The notes beneath the pieces were generated by a model. It did not search any database. It was not told where the DNA came from and worked only from the letters and a program-made list of their open reading frames with translations. This document shows, in pieces, positions 1 to 10,859 of a stretch of 64,000 bases of DNA (its first letter is position 1; each line of letters opens with the position of its first letter). The stretch is taken from assembly GCA_009746045.1 (NCBI GenBank), contig RPFO01000072.1:5514507-5578506 (forward strand). The letters are read 5' to 3'. Position numbers and translations under genes: made by a program. Source of the stretch: Mesostigma viride. Its lineage: Eukaryota > Streptophyta > Mesostigmatophyceae > Mesostigmatales > Mesostigmataceae.

Positions 1-595
1 TGTAATTTTGATGTGCCTTTTGCTATACGTATACATCAAAAGGCACGGTGGTGTTTACACGAGGTTCAAGGTTTTAGGTGCCCTTCAAATGCATTCCGTG
101 ATTCTAAGAAATCGGCAGGAGCACTGCTGCAGGCGCATGACCCTGGGCATCAAGAATGTGACCTGGTGAATTTCGATAAGATGGTGAATTGCCATATAGT
201 CACTGTAGGAACAATAAAGCTGCTGACATTCGTGTGGCCAGCGACGGATCCTTCGGCCGCATTCTTACTTGTGTGAATTTTCGCTTGTGCGCCTTTTCTC
301 TAACGGGCACTCTTTATTCGCACGGTCGTCGAATTTGCGATCTTAAAATGGGGGACCAGTCACAGGGATCTGTCGATCACTGAAATGCCTGGTATTGTTC
401 TAACGCTGCTGTTGATGCTTTCATCCACCTAATCATTTTTCCTGGTCGTGACACTATCCCTCCTTGTGTTGGCGTTCTATGTGTGCCCCCTTCTCTCCCC
501 ACACCCACCCACCCACCCACCCCACCCCCTCCCCACCCACGCCCGTCCCACCCACCCACGCACACCCCCAATTCTCATGGGCATGCGCACTGCAG
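1..595. other. upstream stretch, no assignable gene
   Basis: No coding segment is recognisable here. A C-rich run with CCCACC repeats lies at about 495-560, just before a possible acceptor site at 594-595, and would suit an intron end. The 5' exons of the sialyltransferase-like gene that follows, including its expected membrane anchor, may lie upstream of the window. Confidence 0.4.
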
Positions 596-660
596 GCAGC
601 GCGGATGGCGAGGAGGTGGTCGCCCAGGAGAGCCAGGAGGTGACAGTTGTGGAGGAGGGG
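596..660 (+). CDS. possible upstream exon of the GT29 gene
   Basis: A short acidic open stretch (SADGEEVVAQESQEVTVVEE) sits between an AG acceptor at 594-595 and a GTACGT donor at 661. It ends in phase 0, which fits the next exon at 1350, and its acidic, Glu-rich composition matches that of the following exons. Similar Glu/Val-rich fragments recur in the introns at about 725, 2420 and 2810, so this could also be one of several duplicated exon remnants. Transcript evidence would decide. Confidence 0.35.
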
Positions 661-916
661 GTACGTGCCGGGCGTGGGCCTATATGTATGCTAGGTACTA
701 GATAAATTAACTAATGGTGCATTAGAGCCAGGAGGTGACTGTGGTGGATGATGGGGTACATGCTGGCGATGGTAGATGACGGGGTATGTGCGGGGCCTTT
801 AGATATACACCTAGCAGGCCATTTTGAGCTTTGGCTGCTCAAGCTTCTCTTTCGCGGTCCCCGTTGACAGGATGGGGTTCGCAGTATGTGCTCCGTATTT
901 GCCGCACAGCCAACTG

Positions 917-1073
917 CGGGTGGGCCCAGTTGATAGGATGGAAACCAAGCGGCCCCTTTTGCCTTCTGTGGGTGGGCCCAGTTGATAGGATGGAAACCAA
1001 GCGGCCCCTTTTGCCTTCTGTGGGTGGGCCCAGTTGATAGGATGGAAACCAAGCGGCCCCTTTTGCCTTCTGT
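917..1073. repeat. 52-bp tandem repeat, three copies
   Basis: Three near-identical 52-bp units beginning GGGTGGGCCCAGTTGATAGG lie in the intron before the exon at 1350. No coding role is apparent. Confidence 0.85.
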
Positions 1074-1349
1074 GGGTGGGCTTGAGATCCCCTAGACCGG
1101 GTTCATGGTCTCATCACCAGCCACACACTGGCCCTAACTCTTTTACTTGCTATGGTCATCTTGTCCTTCATTTTTTTTTCATAGTTTTTAAACTGGCGGC
1201 TTCATCCCCGCCCCGGCTGCTGGTATTAATACGCGGTGGCCCATCTTGGCGCCCGTCCTGTCCTGTTTTAAAAACCTTGTTTCTGAAACTCATGAGTGTC
1301 TGCCGTCCTCTTGTTCTTCTATTTTTAATCACTGTCAACTGCCCGACAG

Positions 1350-4300
1350 CCCGTGAATCAATCGGACGAGACGTCCTCCAACGAGGACCAAGGGAGTGGC
1401 GACGCGGCCAATGAACCCTCCAGCGACCCCAACGATGACGGCTTTGGCCACCTGGCCAGTGACAGCGGTGATGGCGCGTCGAGTACGCCATCCGAAGAGA
1501 CGGTGGACGGCGTGCCCATGTCGGTGGTGGAGCAGCTGTCCGACGGCACGGGCATCCCGGTGGAGGAGGTGAGGGCAGTTCATGGCGGGGAGTGCTTGTG
1601 CTGGCAGCATATGTAGAGCCTCGAGGATATGTAGAGCCCGGTGGAGGCGGTAACCAACCGTAGTTACCGCCTGCATCACCAAGCACGATGAGGGCGCCGC
1701 ATCCTGTGGGAGCAGCTTAGGGCACCCTCAGGTGATGGGAATTACTTATGCTGGCACAGGGTGTGTGGGCAGGTAATGCTGGCAAACGTTCATGCGGGCG
1801 CAATGCTGGCACGCTTTTTCTCGCTGGCACGCTATTTGTGGGCGCATCCTGCTGGCACACTCTCATGGGCATGCTTGTAAGGTCGCATGCTGCCGGCACA
1901 CTCATGTGGGCGCGCTTGTAAGGGCGCATGCTGCTGGCGCACGGTACTGCTGGCTGGTATAATTGCGCGGGCATGTGATGCGGTCGCATGGTTGACAGAG
2001 GGGAGGGGAGGGGAGGGAATACGTTTGATCCGGTACGTTCTGTTCATGCTATTCATACGTTTCTGGATGCGTTTGATCTGGTACGTGCGGTTCACTTTAT
2101 TCATACGTTTCTGGATGCGTTTGATCTGGTACGTTCTGTTCACTTTATTCATACGTTTCTGGATGCGTTTGATCTGGTACGTGCGGTTCACGTTATATAT
2201 GTTTCTTGTCATGGATGCCTGCCTAGTCCCGTCCAAGGGTTGGGTCAAGTTATATCTTGCATTCTTACTTTTCCAAGGGGTCAACGTGCTGATAACGTCC
2301 ACCGTGCCTTCCTGCGTGGTATGCATTGGAGAGTAGACGTGATACATGGAAGAGTCTGTAGTTGATTGTGTCATATTTCCCATCATTTATGTGTTGTGCT
2401 GGGTGCCACCACCAGGCTGTCGAGGTAACGGTGCCCATGCGGCCTGCGTGCGTGCCTGTGTGTCGTAGGACAGTGACACGTGATGGTCCTGTGACGTGAG
2501 ATGCCTTCCATCTTTTTCGAGCATGAATAGGAGTGTTGTAGTAATAGCATTTAGTATCGTGTGATAGTTTCTTTTGTGCCGTGAGCCAGGTCAGTGAGGC
2601 AATTGAGGAGGTTTGCTTGTGTGCCGTGCACCAGGTCATCAAGGCAATTGAAAAGGCGGAAAACGGATGGTAGGCATGTCGTAGGTGTGGCAAGCCCTTT
2701 CCATGACGGCTTTTGTGGTCTCCCCACCTAATGGGAGACCTTACTAATTATTAATTAATGTGGTTTCCCAACTCATTTGTGGGCTCGTGTGCTGTGTGCC
2801 AGGCGGTCGAGGTCACTGTGCCCGTCCTGCGTGTGCCAGGTAATAACTTCTTATATTCACTTATAATTACCATCACTCGTCACGTGCCGTGTGCCAGGTG
2901 ATCGAAGAGATCGAGGAGGCCGCACATGCGGGCAGTGATGCACCGCCCCAATGCTCCACGCTTCACCTGCTGTCAGACCTGATGAAGTCGCGCTTCCCTT
3001 CCAAGCGGAGGCAGCACCGCCGCCTGCTGGGGGGGGAGCAAGAGACCTCCCATGGCTACAGGTGCGTGGTCTTGATGGCTAGTTCTAGTCAAGGACTTTA
3101 GGGAGAAACAGGGCCTGTGCCCTATCTATGGGCTTGCCTGCGCGTGGTCTTGATGGCTAATGCTAGTCGATTACTATAGGGAGCAGGAGGGCCTGTGCCT
3201 ATCTATGGGTGGGCTTGCCTGCGTGTGGTCTTGATGACTATTTCTTGTCGATTACTATAGGAAGCAGGAGGGCCTGTGCCCTATCTATGGGCTTGCCTGC
3301 GCGTGGTCTTGATGGCTAATGCTAGTCGATTACTATAGGGAGCAGGAGGGCGTGTGCCCTATCTGTGGGTGGGCTTCTTGTTGAGCATCAGTCCGGTAGG
3401 GAAGGTACCTAGATATCGAAGCCATCAGTCCGGTACATATCGAAGCCATCAGCTCCCTATGACTCTCCCAACAGAGGGTCGTGAGTGAACGAATGGGCGG
3501 GGGAGCATGCTCCAGTTACACAATTGAGGATTAAAACTCACCAAGTCCTCACCAAATCCTAGCCATAATCTCTGCAGCAGATATATTTCTGCATTATTCG
3601 TCGATTCTTGGCACGTGTAGAGGAGGTGGCGAGGATGTGGCGAGGATGTGGCGAGGATCTTGTCAGAGGTTTCAACCTCAACTCGGCATGCCTCCCATAT
3701 TTTGTCTGACAAATATTCCTAAATTTCTAAAAAAGTTGTCTCTACGTTATCTGGTGCCCGGCGCCTTTACTCACCATTTCTGCCCCATTCTTTGTACCCT
3801 CCACCCCTTTGGCATTGTTCTCCCTCCCATCCCTTGCTGCCTCCGTTCCCCTTGGATCCCTTTCGCCAATCCCTTCTGCTTATTCCTTGTGCCTGTCCCT
3901 TCTGCTTATTCCTTGTGCCTGTCCCTTCTGCTTATCCCTTGTGCCTGTCCCTTCTGCTTATCCCTTGTGCCTGTCCCTTCTGCTTATCCCTTGTGCCTGT
4001 CCCTTCTGCTTATCCCTTGTGCCTGTCCCTTCTGCTTATCCCTTGTGCCTGTCCCTTCTGCTTATCCCTTGTGCCTGTCCCTTCTGCTTATCCCTTGTGC
4101 CTGTCCCTTCTGCTTATCCCTTGTGCCTGTCCCTTCTGCTTATTCCTTGTGCCTGTCCCTTCTGCTTATCCCTTGTGCCTGTCCCTTCTGCTTATCCCTT
4201 GTGCCTGTCCCTTCTGCCTATCCCTTGTGCCTGTCCCTTCTGCTTATTCCTTGTGCCTGTCCCTTCTGCTTATCCCTTGTGCCTGTCCCTTCTGCTTATC

Positions 4301-7300
4301 CCTTGTGCCTGTCCCTTCTGCTTATCCCTTGTGCCTGTCCCTTCTGCTTATTCCTTGTGCCTGTCCCTTCTGCTTATTCCTTGTGCCTGTCCCTTCTGCT
4401 TATCCCTTGTGCCTGTCCCTTCTGCTTATCCCTTGTGCCTGTCCCTTCTGCTTATTCCTTTGTCTATCCCTTATGCGTATCCCTTGCGTCTATCCCTTCT
4501 GCTTATTCCTTTGTCTATCCCTTATGCGTAGCCCTTGCGTCTATCCCTTCTGCTTATTCCTTTGTCTACCCCTTATGCGTATCCCTTGCGTCTATCCCTT
4601 CTGCTTATTCCTTTGTCTACCCCTTATGCGTATCCCTTGCGTCTATCCCTTCTGCTTATTCCTTTGTCTATCCCTTATGCATATCCCTTGCGTCTATCCC
4701 TCATGCCTCGTCGCGCCGTTCCCTGCACCCAGTGTGCCCGAGCGGCGGCTCTCCCTCGGCCGCATGGGCGCCCGCCACGCGGCGACACCTGCTGGCCACA
4801 CGTCGCGCCACCTGCTGGTCAAGCCGTACCCCTTTGTGGACTATGTCCCCCAGGACGCAATCAACACATTCCATGCGCCGGTAGAGGACAAGCTGCTGGC
4901 GGGCCGCATCATGAAGTGGGTGGTTTCGACGGTGTCACCGTGTGGTCTCTGTGTCATTATAGTGGGAATGATAATGAGTAGGACGAGCTGCTGGCGGCCG
5001 CATCATGCAGTGGGTGGTGTCGACGGTGTCACCGTGTGGTCTCTGTGTCATTTTAGTGGGAAATATTATGAGTAGGACGAGCTGCTGGCGGCCGCATCAT
5101 GCAGTGGGTATCACTCTGTGAGTATGTGGTCATTACAGTTCATGATCATGAACAGGACGAGCAGCTTGCATGAGAAGAGGTCGGTGGTCGCTGTATAATG
5201 ATATGGTGTATAGTGTGCAATGCCCTGAATAGGTCAAGCCTCCCTCCCACGTTTCCCCCTCTTCTTCCCTTAGAGCCCCCCACCCACCTTTCATCTTTGA
5301 CCCTCTTGTCTCCCACCTGTCCTCCCCCATCCCTTCCTGAAACGCACACGCAAACGCACACGCACACGCACACGCACACGCACACGCACACGCACGCGCA
5401 CGCGCACGCGCACACGCACACGCACACGCACACGCACACGCACACGCACACGCACACACGCACACACCTTCCAAGCCACCTTCCCCCCTTCCCCCCCCCC
5501 CACACCTCTTCAACCGGTCTCCAGTCTCCTCCACTCCACTCCTTGCCCCAACCCTGACCCCGGTGAACCCTGAACTCCCAACCATCGTTGCAACCCTACA
5601 TCATACCTCTCGCCTGCCCCCCCTGTCCGCCCCCCCCCCTCCCTGCTTCAACCCCCCTAACCTGCGCCCTATCCCCTCCCTTCCCTCCCCCCCAGGGCAA
5701 TCAAGCCCGGCTACTGCTCCTGCAAGAAGACCGCCGTCGCGTGCGGCCCCGAGGGCGAGCGCTACGGCCTGCGCCTCAAAGCCGGATCCCTCGGCACCTG
5801 TGCGGTCGTGGGCCTGGGCCGCAACCTTCTCGACAAGGAGAAGGGTGTCGAGATCGATGACCACAAGACGGTCATCCGCCTCGGCCGCGCCCCGCTTGAG
5901 CGCTACATGCGCCACGTCGGGCGCAAGACGTCGGTGCTGTTTGTGAGGAGTATCGGCGATCTGGGGACCGACTTTTGGGACACGGCGAGCGAGCACCATG
6001 GGGAGCACATGACGACGATCCACCCGAGTCTCTTCTTCTGGATGGGGGACCCTGTGCTGGCTGACGACGAGAGTGAGTGGGAGGGTTAGGAGAGCTTGAT
6101 TGGGGGGTGGGATCAAAGGAAGTCATGTCTCAAGTAAGCAAATTCACTGCTCATCAGCCTATTCTCTGGAATCGCCAATTCGCTATGGCATGCTGTACTA
6201 ATAGATAGTTGCGATCGCGACCCTAAGAGCACGATGTGCCGAGGACGGCGGTGAGTGGGAGGGGCAAGGTCTTACGTGCGGGGGGAAGGGAGTAAGTTTG
6301 ACCTGTCCAAGGACGAGCGTGAGTGGGAGGGGTTGGACAGAGGAGTCGGGGGACCGTGACAGGAAGGCTTGTCGCATGACTGCTGTGCCAAGGATGAGAG
6401 TGAGTGGAGGGGCAGTGATGTGAGTGAACGGCCAGGAGGGGGATTGGGAGGCGGAGGCGGAGGCGGAGGCGGAGGTGGAGGCGGAGGCGGAGGCGGAGGC
6501 GGAGGCGGAGGGGGAGCGGGAGCGGGAGCGGGAGCGGGAGCGGGAGCGGGAGCGGGAGCGGGAGCGGGAGCGGGAGCGGGAGCGGGAGCGGGAGCGGGAG
6601 CGGGAGCGGGAGCGGGACGGGGAGGGGGGACTCATCGGCCGTTCAGCTTTCTGGTCGGGAGAGCCAGAAAACGGGAACCGGGATTGCCTTGCGAAGCGGC
6701 AGGGACATGCGCTGTTATAGAAATCATGCAGCCGGAACTGAAAACAAAATCCTTTCCTTTCCTGCCCCTCCCCATCCAACCGGCCCCTCCCCCATCGCCC
6801 CTCCCCCCCCACCCCCTGCCCCTCGCCCCCCGCCCCCCGCCCCTCCCCCCCTTGCCCCATGCCCCATCCTACCCCGCTTACCCACCCACCACGTGTCCTC
6901 GCTCCCCCTCTTCCCCTTGACCACCCCACCATGGCTTTCCCACCCCCCTTCCCCTTGCAGACCCATACCAAGCAGTCCCCCCCACGGGCAAGATGGTGGG
7001 CATGCCGTACGTGCGCAGCGAGGGGCTCAGCAACACGACCGCGCTGTCGGACCTGCTCTCAGTGCTGAACGCGTACGTGAGGCGGCAGGGGCGCGCCGCG
7101 CAGGAGGGGACGGAGATGAAGGCGTCGTCAGGATTCACTGTGGTGACCACGCTCATCCAGGTAGGAATGAAGGGTCTCGGGGGGACCGCTGACGTTATCG
7201 GGAGCCAGCCCGGTTTTACGAAGGGCTTGTCTTGCGAAGCCGTAGCAGTATAGGGTTTTTCCTTATTCGTCATGCAGACAACATTATCAGAAGCCAACCC

Positions 7301-9222
7301 CTTTGAAAAGGGGTTCCCTTGCAAAGCCGTAGCGGTATAGGGTTTTTCCTTATTCGTCATGCAGACAACATTATCAGAAGCCAACCCCATTGAAAAGGGG
7401 TTCCCTTGCAAAGCCGTAGCGGTATAGGGTTTTTCCTTATTCGTCATGCAGACAACATTATCAGAAGCCAACCCCTTTGAAAAGGGGTTCCCTTGCAAAA
7501 ACATCTTGCTGATCCAGGTACGAGGTGGCCCTATGTAATGTGACTAGGATCTGTGTTTCATGCGGATGTCAGGTGGCCCTATGTAATGTGACTAGGATCT
7601 GTGTTTCATGCGGATGTCAGGTGGTCCTATGTAATGTTACTAGGATCTGTGTTTCATGCGGATGTCAGGTGGTCCTATGTAATGTGACTAGGATCTGTGT
7701 TTCATGCGGATGTCAGGTGGCCCTATGTAATGTGACTAGGATCTGTGTTTCATGCGGATGTCAGGTGGTCCTATGTAATGTGACTAGGATCTGTGTTTCA
7801 TGCGGATGTCAGGTGGCCCTATGTAATGTGACTAGGATCTGTGCTTCATGCGGATGTCAGGTGGCCCTATGTAATGTGACTAGGATCTGTGTTTCATGCG
7901 GATGTCAGGTGGCCCTATGTAATGTGACTAGGATCTGTGCTTCATGCGGATGTCAGGTGGCCCTATGTAATGTGACTAGGATCTGTGCTTCATGCGGATG
8001 TCAGGTTGCCCTATGTAATGTGACTAGGATCTGTGCTTCATGCGGATGTCCCCACACGCATGGGGTCTGCATGCTTGGGCGTAGATTGAGCCTGAATGGT
8101 TATCCTAATGTGCGCTTGGTGGCGTGGCTAAATGTCTCATAGGCTTAAAGGATACAAGCACGGTCATCCAGGTACGAGGGCGCTTTGGGTGATTCGTGCT
8201 CATCCAGTATGAGGGGATTCTCGTATGGGACGAGGGAATTCTCCTATGGGACGAGGGGATTCTCCTATGGGACGAGGGGATTCTCCTATGGGACGAGGGG
8301 ATTCTCCTATGGGACGAGGGGATTCTCCTATGGTACGAGGGTATTCTCTTATGGGACGAGGGGATTCTCTTATGGGACGAGGGGATTCTCCTATGGGACG
8401 AGGGAATTCTCTTATCTTTGTTGCAAAGTGAACCCCAAAGCCCTGGGGCCTCTCTCCAAAGGCAGGATTTTCTCGATAAGCAGAACCCTTTTCCGAATAT
8501 TCAGGCTGTGTTAATGTGTTGCTGCTGACAGTTTCGCATCAGAGCACTCGTGGCATTTGAGAAGGATCGCAGAATATTCATTACGGGAAGCTGATGAGAT
8601 AGACTCTTGCAGTTGCTTCTGTGTCGTGATGGTCCTGTCGGACAGTCAATCTGATGCGAACAAAGGGAGTACCAGCACAATCGCACACGTGTTCAAACGG
8701 CAGACTGGCCACGCAGTGTGCGCCTTTCCATTTCATCAATGCAGGCAAAAGTAAGTCACGCAGGCACGTTGGGGATCCACGGAGCATGAACCCTTACGAT
8801 GAGCCTCGATCGATCGGGGCTATCTAATGACCTGTCATTCCTACTGGTTCACCAAGTTTGCTATCTAATGACCTGTCATTCCTACTGATTCACCAAGTTT
8901 GCTATCTAATGACCTGTCATTCCTACTGGTTCACCAAGTTTGGGACACTGCACATTCTCAGGTGTCTGGCCCCACCTAATGCACTGTGATGTGCAACCGT
9001 CTATTGCTCTCCGTCCCACCAAATGCCCTTGCCGGGCCCCAGGCTCAACTCTGCTCGCGCATCGACCTCTATGGCTTCAGCCAGGATGGCGTTGGCCATT
9101 ACTTTGACGAGGGCGCCAACTACCGCCCAGGGGGCGGCTTCTCACACCGCAACGTGGCTGGGCTGGAGCATTATGTCTACAAGGTGGCGCAAGCGAACGG
9201 GCTGCTGTGCCTCTACGACTAA
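1350..9222 (+). CDS. GT29 sialyltransferase-like protein, multi-exon gene
   Basis: Six exons join in consistent phase: 1350-1568, 2898-3061, 4733-4915, 5696-6072, 6961-7160 and 9043-9222 (stop TAA), all with GT-AG introns. The first two encode an acidic, low-complexity stem. The exon at 5696 carries sialylmotif L: GTCAVVGLGRNLLDKEKG, then IDDHKTVIRLGRAPLERY and GRKTSVLFVRS. Motif S (SSGFTVVTTLIQ / AQLCSRIDLYGF) is split by the last intron. HYFDEGANY and SHRNVAGLEHYVYK supply the region of motifs III and VS. Family members are Golgi type II membrane glycosyltransferases. Plant and algal members are sialyltransferase-like by sequence, and the donor sugar is not certain. No N-terminal membrane anchor is seen, so the 5' end is incomplete here. 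The introns are largely minisatellites. Confidence 0.8.
2027..2200. repeat. 48-bp tandem repeat, about 3.5 copies
   Basis: Units begin GATCTGGTACGTGCGGTTCA or GATCTGGTACGTTCTGTTCA and end CTGGATGCGTTT. They lie inside the intron 1569-2897. Alternating GTGCGG and TTCTGT variants suggest growth by duplication of a two-unit block. Confidence 0.8.
2582..2912 (+). repeat. degenerate copies of the acceptor/exon junction at 2898
   Basis: The real junction is GTGTGCCAG followed by GTGATCGAAGAGATCGAGG. Related copies occur at about 2582 (GTGAGCCAG, then GTCAGTGAGGCAATTGAGG), 2625 (GTGCACCAG, then GTCATCAAGGCAATTGAAA) and 2797 (GTGTGCCAGGCGGTCGAGG). They look like decayed duplications of the 3' splice site plus the start of the exon. 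Confidence 0.55.
3063..3375. repeat. about 79-bp tandem repeat, four copies, starting at the splice donor
   Basis: Copies of GCGTGGTCTTGATGGCTA start at about 3065, 3143, 3221 and 3301. The first is the actual 5' splice donor of the intron (CTACAG|GTGCGTGG), so the array grew from the exon-intron junction. Confidence 0.75.
3868..4446. repeat. 26-bp minisatellite, about 22 copies
   Basis: The unit is CTTCTGCTTATCCCTTGTGC followed by CTGTCC, on a C/T-rich strand. Because 26 is not a multiple of three and the unit lacks stop codons, all three forward frames stay open, producing long false Leu/Cys/Pro reading frames. It lies in the intron 3062-4732. Confidence 0.9.
4447..4705. repeat. 52-bp higher-order derivative of the 26-bp minisatellite
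   Basis: About five copies of a two-unit block (TTTGTCTATCCCTTATGCG then TATCCCTTGCGTCTATCCC) directly continue the 26-bp array. A diverged dimer was evidently amplified as a new unit. Confidence 0.8.
4887..5160 (+). repeat. 93-bp tandem repeat containing an exon end and its splice donor
   Basis: The first copy (4887-4979) includes the last coding bases of the exon ending at 4915 and its GTGGGT donor. Copies two and three (4980-5073 and 5074-5152) repeat AGGACGAGCTGCTGGCGGCC and a CAGTGGGT donor-like site, and a fragment of a fourth follows. The gene therefore offers several competing 5' splice sites. Using a later one would not obviously preserve the frame. Confidence 0.75.
5341..5468. repeat. 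(CACACG)n microsatellite
   Basis: About 125 bp of CGCACA-type hexanucleotide repeat with a short CGCG-richer centre, in the intron 4916-5695. Confidence 0.9.
6061..6415 (+). repeat. four copies of an exon-donor junction
   Basis: The real junction GACGACGAGA|GTGAGTGGGAGG at 6063-6084 is echoed at about 6242 (GGACGGCGGTGAGTGGGAGG), 6313 (GGACGAGCGTGAGTGGGAGG) and 6392 (GGATGAGAGTGAGTGGAGG). Each echo keeps a strong GTGAGT donor. Confidence 0.65.
6440..6626. repeat. G-rich hexanucleotide repeats (GGAGGC)n and (GGGAGC)n
   Basis: Two adjoining arrays, GGAGGC at about 6440-6510 and GGGAGC at about 6511-6615. Dense GG/GGG runs on the plus strand could form G-quadruplexes in DNA or in the intron RNA. 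The Gly/Ala/Glu-Arg frames they create are not genes. Confidence 0.85.
7238..7498. repeat. 87-bp tandem repeat, three copies
   Basis: Units begin GCCGTAGCGGTATAGGGTTT and end TTCCCTTGCAAA, in the last intron. Each contains the small hairpin CCCCTTTGAAAAGGGG. The length, a multiple of three, explains a false reading frame on the minus strand. Confidence 0.85.
7520..8050. repeat. 48-bp tandem repeat, about 11 copies
   Basis: The unit is GTGGCCCTATGTAATGTGAC through TTTCATGCGGATGTCAG. It begins directly after a copy of the exon-end/donor sequence (GATCCAGGTACGAGG), and every unit carries CAGGT, a minimal donor-like string. Units are near identical with no unique spacers, so this is not a CRISPR array. 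Confidence 0.9.
8206..8416. repeat. 21-bp tandem repeat, about ten copies
   Basis: The unit is GGGACGAGGGGATTCTCCTAT. It starts next to another copy of the junction sequence (TGCTCATCCAGTATGAGG), so it too seems to derive from the splice-donor region. It lies in the last intron of the GT29 gene. Confidence 0.85.
8820..8945. repeat. 41-bp tandem repeat, three copies
   Basis: The unit CTATCTAATGACCTGTCATT through CACCAAGTTTG lies shortly before the final exon. Confidence 0.85.
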
Positions 9223-9587
9223 CTTTCGCTGCATTTAGATAGCATTTGGTGAGGTGTAAGCAAGGCTACTGACAACAGTTGCTCATGCGGTTGCATATTT
9301 ATGCCCCTGCATTGCCAGACTGTTTGTTTCTACTGTTGGCTCGACGCGTAAATTTCTCATTTCTCGAAGTAAACCAGAAAAGTGATTTTCAAATTAAAAT
9401 ATAATTACAGCATGACAATAACATCATCTCATGGCACCCATTGCCTGGCACAGTGGCAGTGGGTCTACTAGTTTGCCGATATCGCAGTCATGGACAATGT
9501 TCACAATCAAATGACTTGGTATCACTGCAGTCACCATGGTAAGTCTATTGTGTCGCGATCTTGCTGTACATTTGCCATTAAATTAAA

Positions 9588-10858
9588 TTAAATTACAACA
9601 TGACTCCGTTGGGAGATCAAGTAGCACGTATTCCCTTGCTGGATGGATGGCTTGAGGTGTGCAAAGCCGCGAAACCGAACTGTGCTAACTGTAAGCTAAT
9701 CTAGTCAATTCTAACTACTCTACTCAGCAAAGCGCCCCTTGGCCTCCTGGGGGGGGGGGGGGGCTTGCCCGCAGGGGCTGGCGTGTGAGCCTGGACAACC
9801 GTCTTCCACCTCTTCTTGTTCCATGTATATCAGTCCAAGCAAGAGAGAGGGAGGAAATGCGGTGTTCAAACTGGGCTGGGACAACTAGGTCGGCCAGCAA
9901 CATCTGGATGTAGTTCATGGCAGGTTTACCTAGCTTCCTCGGAATGTCCTTGGGGCCAGGCCAGGTCAAGATATGCCGCCCTGGTTGGCCAAGCCGCTGG
10001 GGGCCGGCCAGACCAAGGGCGGTGTCAACCTGGCTGGTGCGAGCAAGATGTCCTACAAATGCTATTCTACGCTGCCTAATCTCGTCCGAAATACGAGGCA
10101 TACCCTGATACAAAGACTCTCATGACCTACGCTGGGAAAACCCTACATTCAGGACCTGTCGGAGCATCCTGTAAACCGTGCCGTCTACATAGCTGAGCCG
10201 CCAGTGTGTCCGTGAGTGTCCATGCCTCGGCGCCATACGTACTTAGCACCGTGAGGACGAGGACCTTGAAGAGCATGGGCTTACGGTGCTCGCGCCCAGG
10301 TTCTTCGAGCGCCAGTAGGTGTTGAGCGATCGGAGCCGGGCCCAGGGCAGGCCGATGCGGATGTCCACATCGTCGGCGGTGTCGGGGAGCATGCTCCCTA
10401 ACAGTTTGAAGCGATTACGAAACGGGACCTCCGTCCCGTCGAGCAGGCGCGGCAGCGGCGGGCGACTGGAGGCCCCAATCACCATCCGACGCCTCAGTCT
10501 TGACACTAATCTCCAACCCCACCGCCCTCGCCTCCAAGCCCAGACAGTCCAGCCAGGTCTGAATGTGCTCGGGGCGCGCGATGAGGGTGGTGTCATCCGC
10601 ATAAATCAGGTCGGCCAGGCGGTAGCCAGTGCCACCCCCGCCGTGCTCGCGCTCATACCCTGATACAAAGACTCTAAAGACCTATGGAAAACCCTACATT
10701 CAGGAATCAGGACCTGTCCAAGCATCCTGGTAACGTGCCGTCAAGCCGGGTGGCCAGCGTGTCCGTGAGCGTCCATGCCTCGGCACCATAGGTGAGCACC
10801 GTGAGGACCAGGGCCTTGAAGAGCACGCGCTTGCGGCCCTTGCCCAGGTACTTCAAGT
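9588..10858 (-). mobile_element. 5'-truncated LINE fragment (ORF2 C-terminus and 3' tail)
   Basis: The minus strand encodes the C-terminal part of a LINE ORF2: RQRRIAFVGHLARTSQVD at 9724-10113, and further upstream a decayed RT piece around 10243-10640. The 3' end carries the stem-loop CTCC-CAAC-GGAG (9604-9615) and an A/T tail of TTTAA units. The stretch 10655-10858 repeats the sequence of about 10096-10300, a duplication within the fragment. Reading frames are broken, so it is a dead copy. A related plus-strand copy lies at 60.4-61.0 kb. Confidence 0.75.
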
Positions 10859-10859
10859 G

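Noticed and set aside
3637-5075. Long Leu/Cys/Pro-rich reading frames in three forward frames
   Set aside because: They are translations of the 26-bp minisatellite and its dimer inside an intron. All three frames are open for arithmetic reasons only.
5133-5585. Cys/Ala- and Val-rich frames over 5.1-5.6 kb
   Set aside because: Produced by the CACACG microsatellite.
6198-6971. Ser/Arg-repeat frame (-) and Gly/Ala or Arg/Glu frames (+), resembling SR proteins
   Set aside because: They are generated by GGGAGC/GGAGGC hexanucleotide repeats within an intron of the GT29 gene.
7525-8142. Open frame with repeated CNVTRICVSCGC and look of a CRISPR-like array
   Set aside because: It is a 48-bp minisatellite with identical contiguous units and no unique spacers. 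It is neither a protein gene nor CRISPR.
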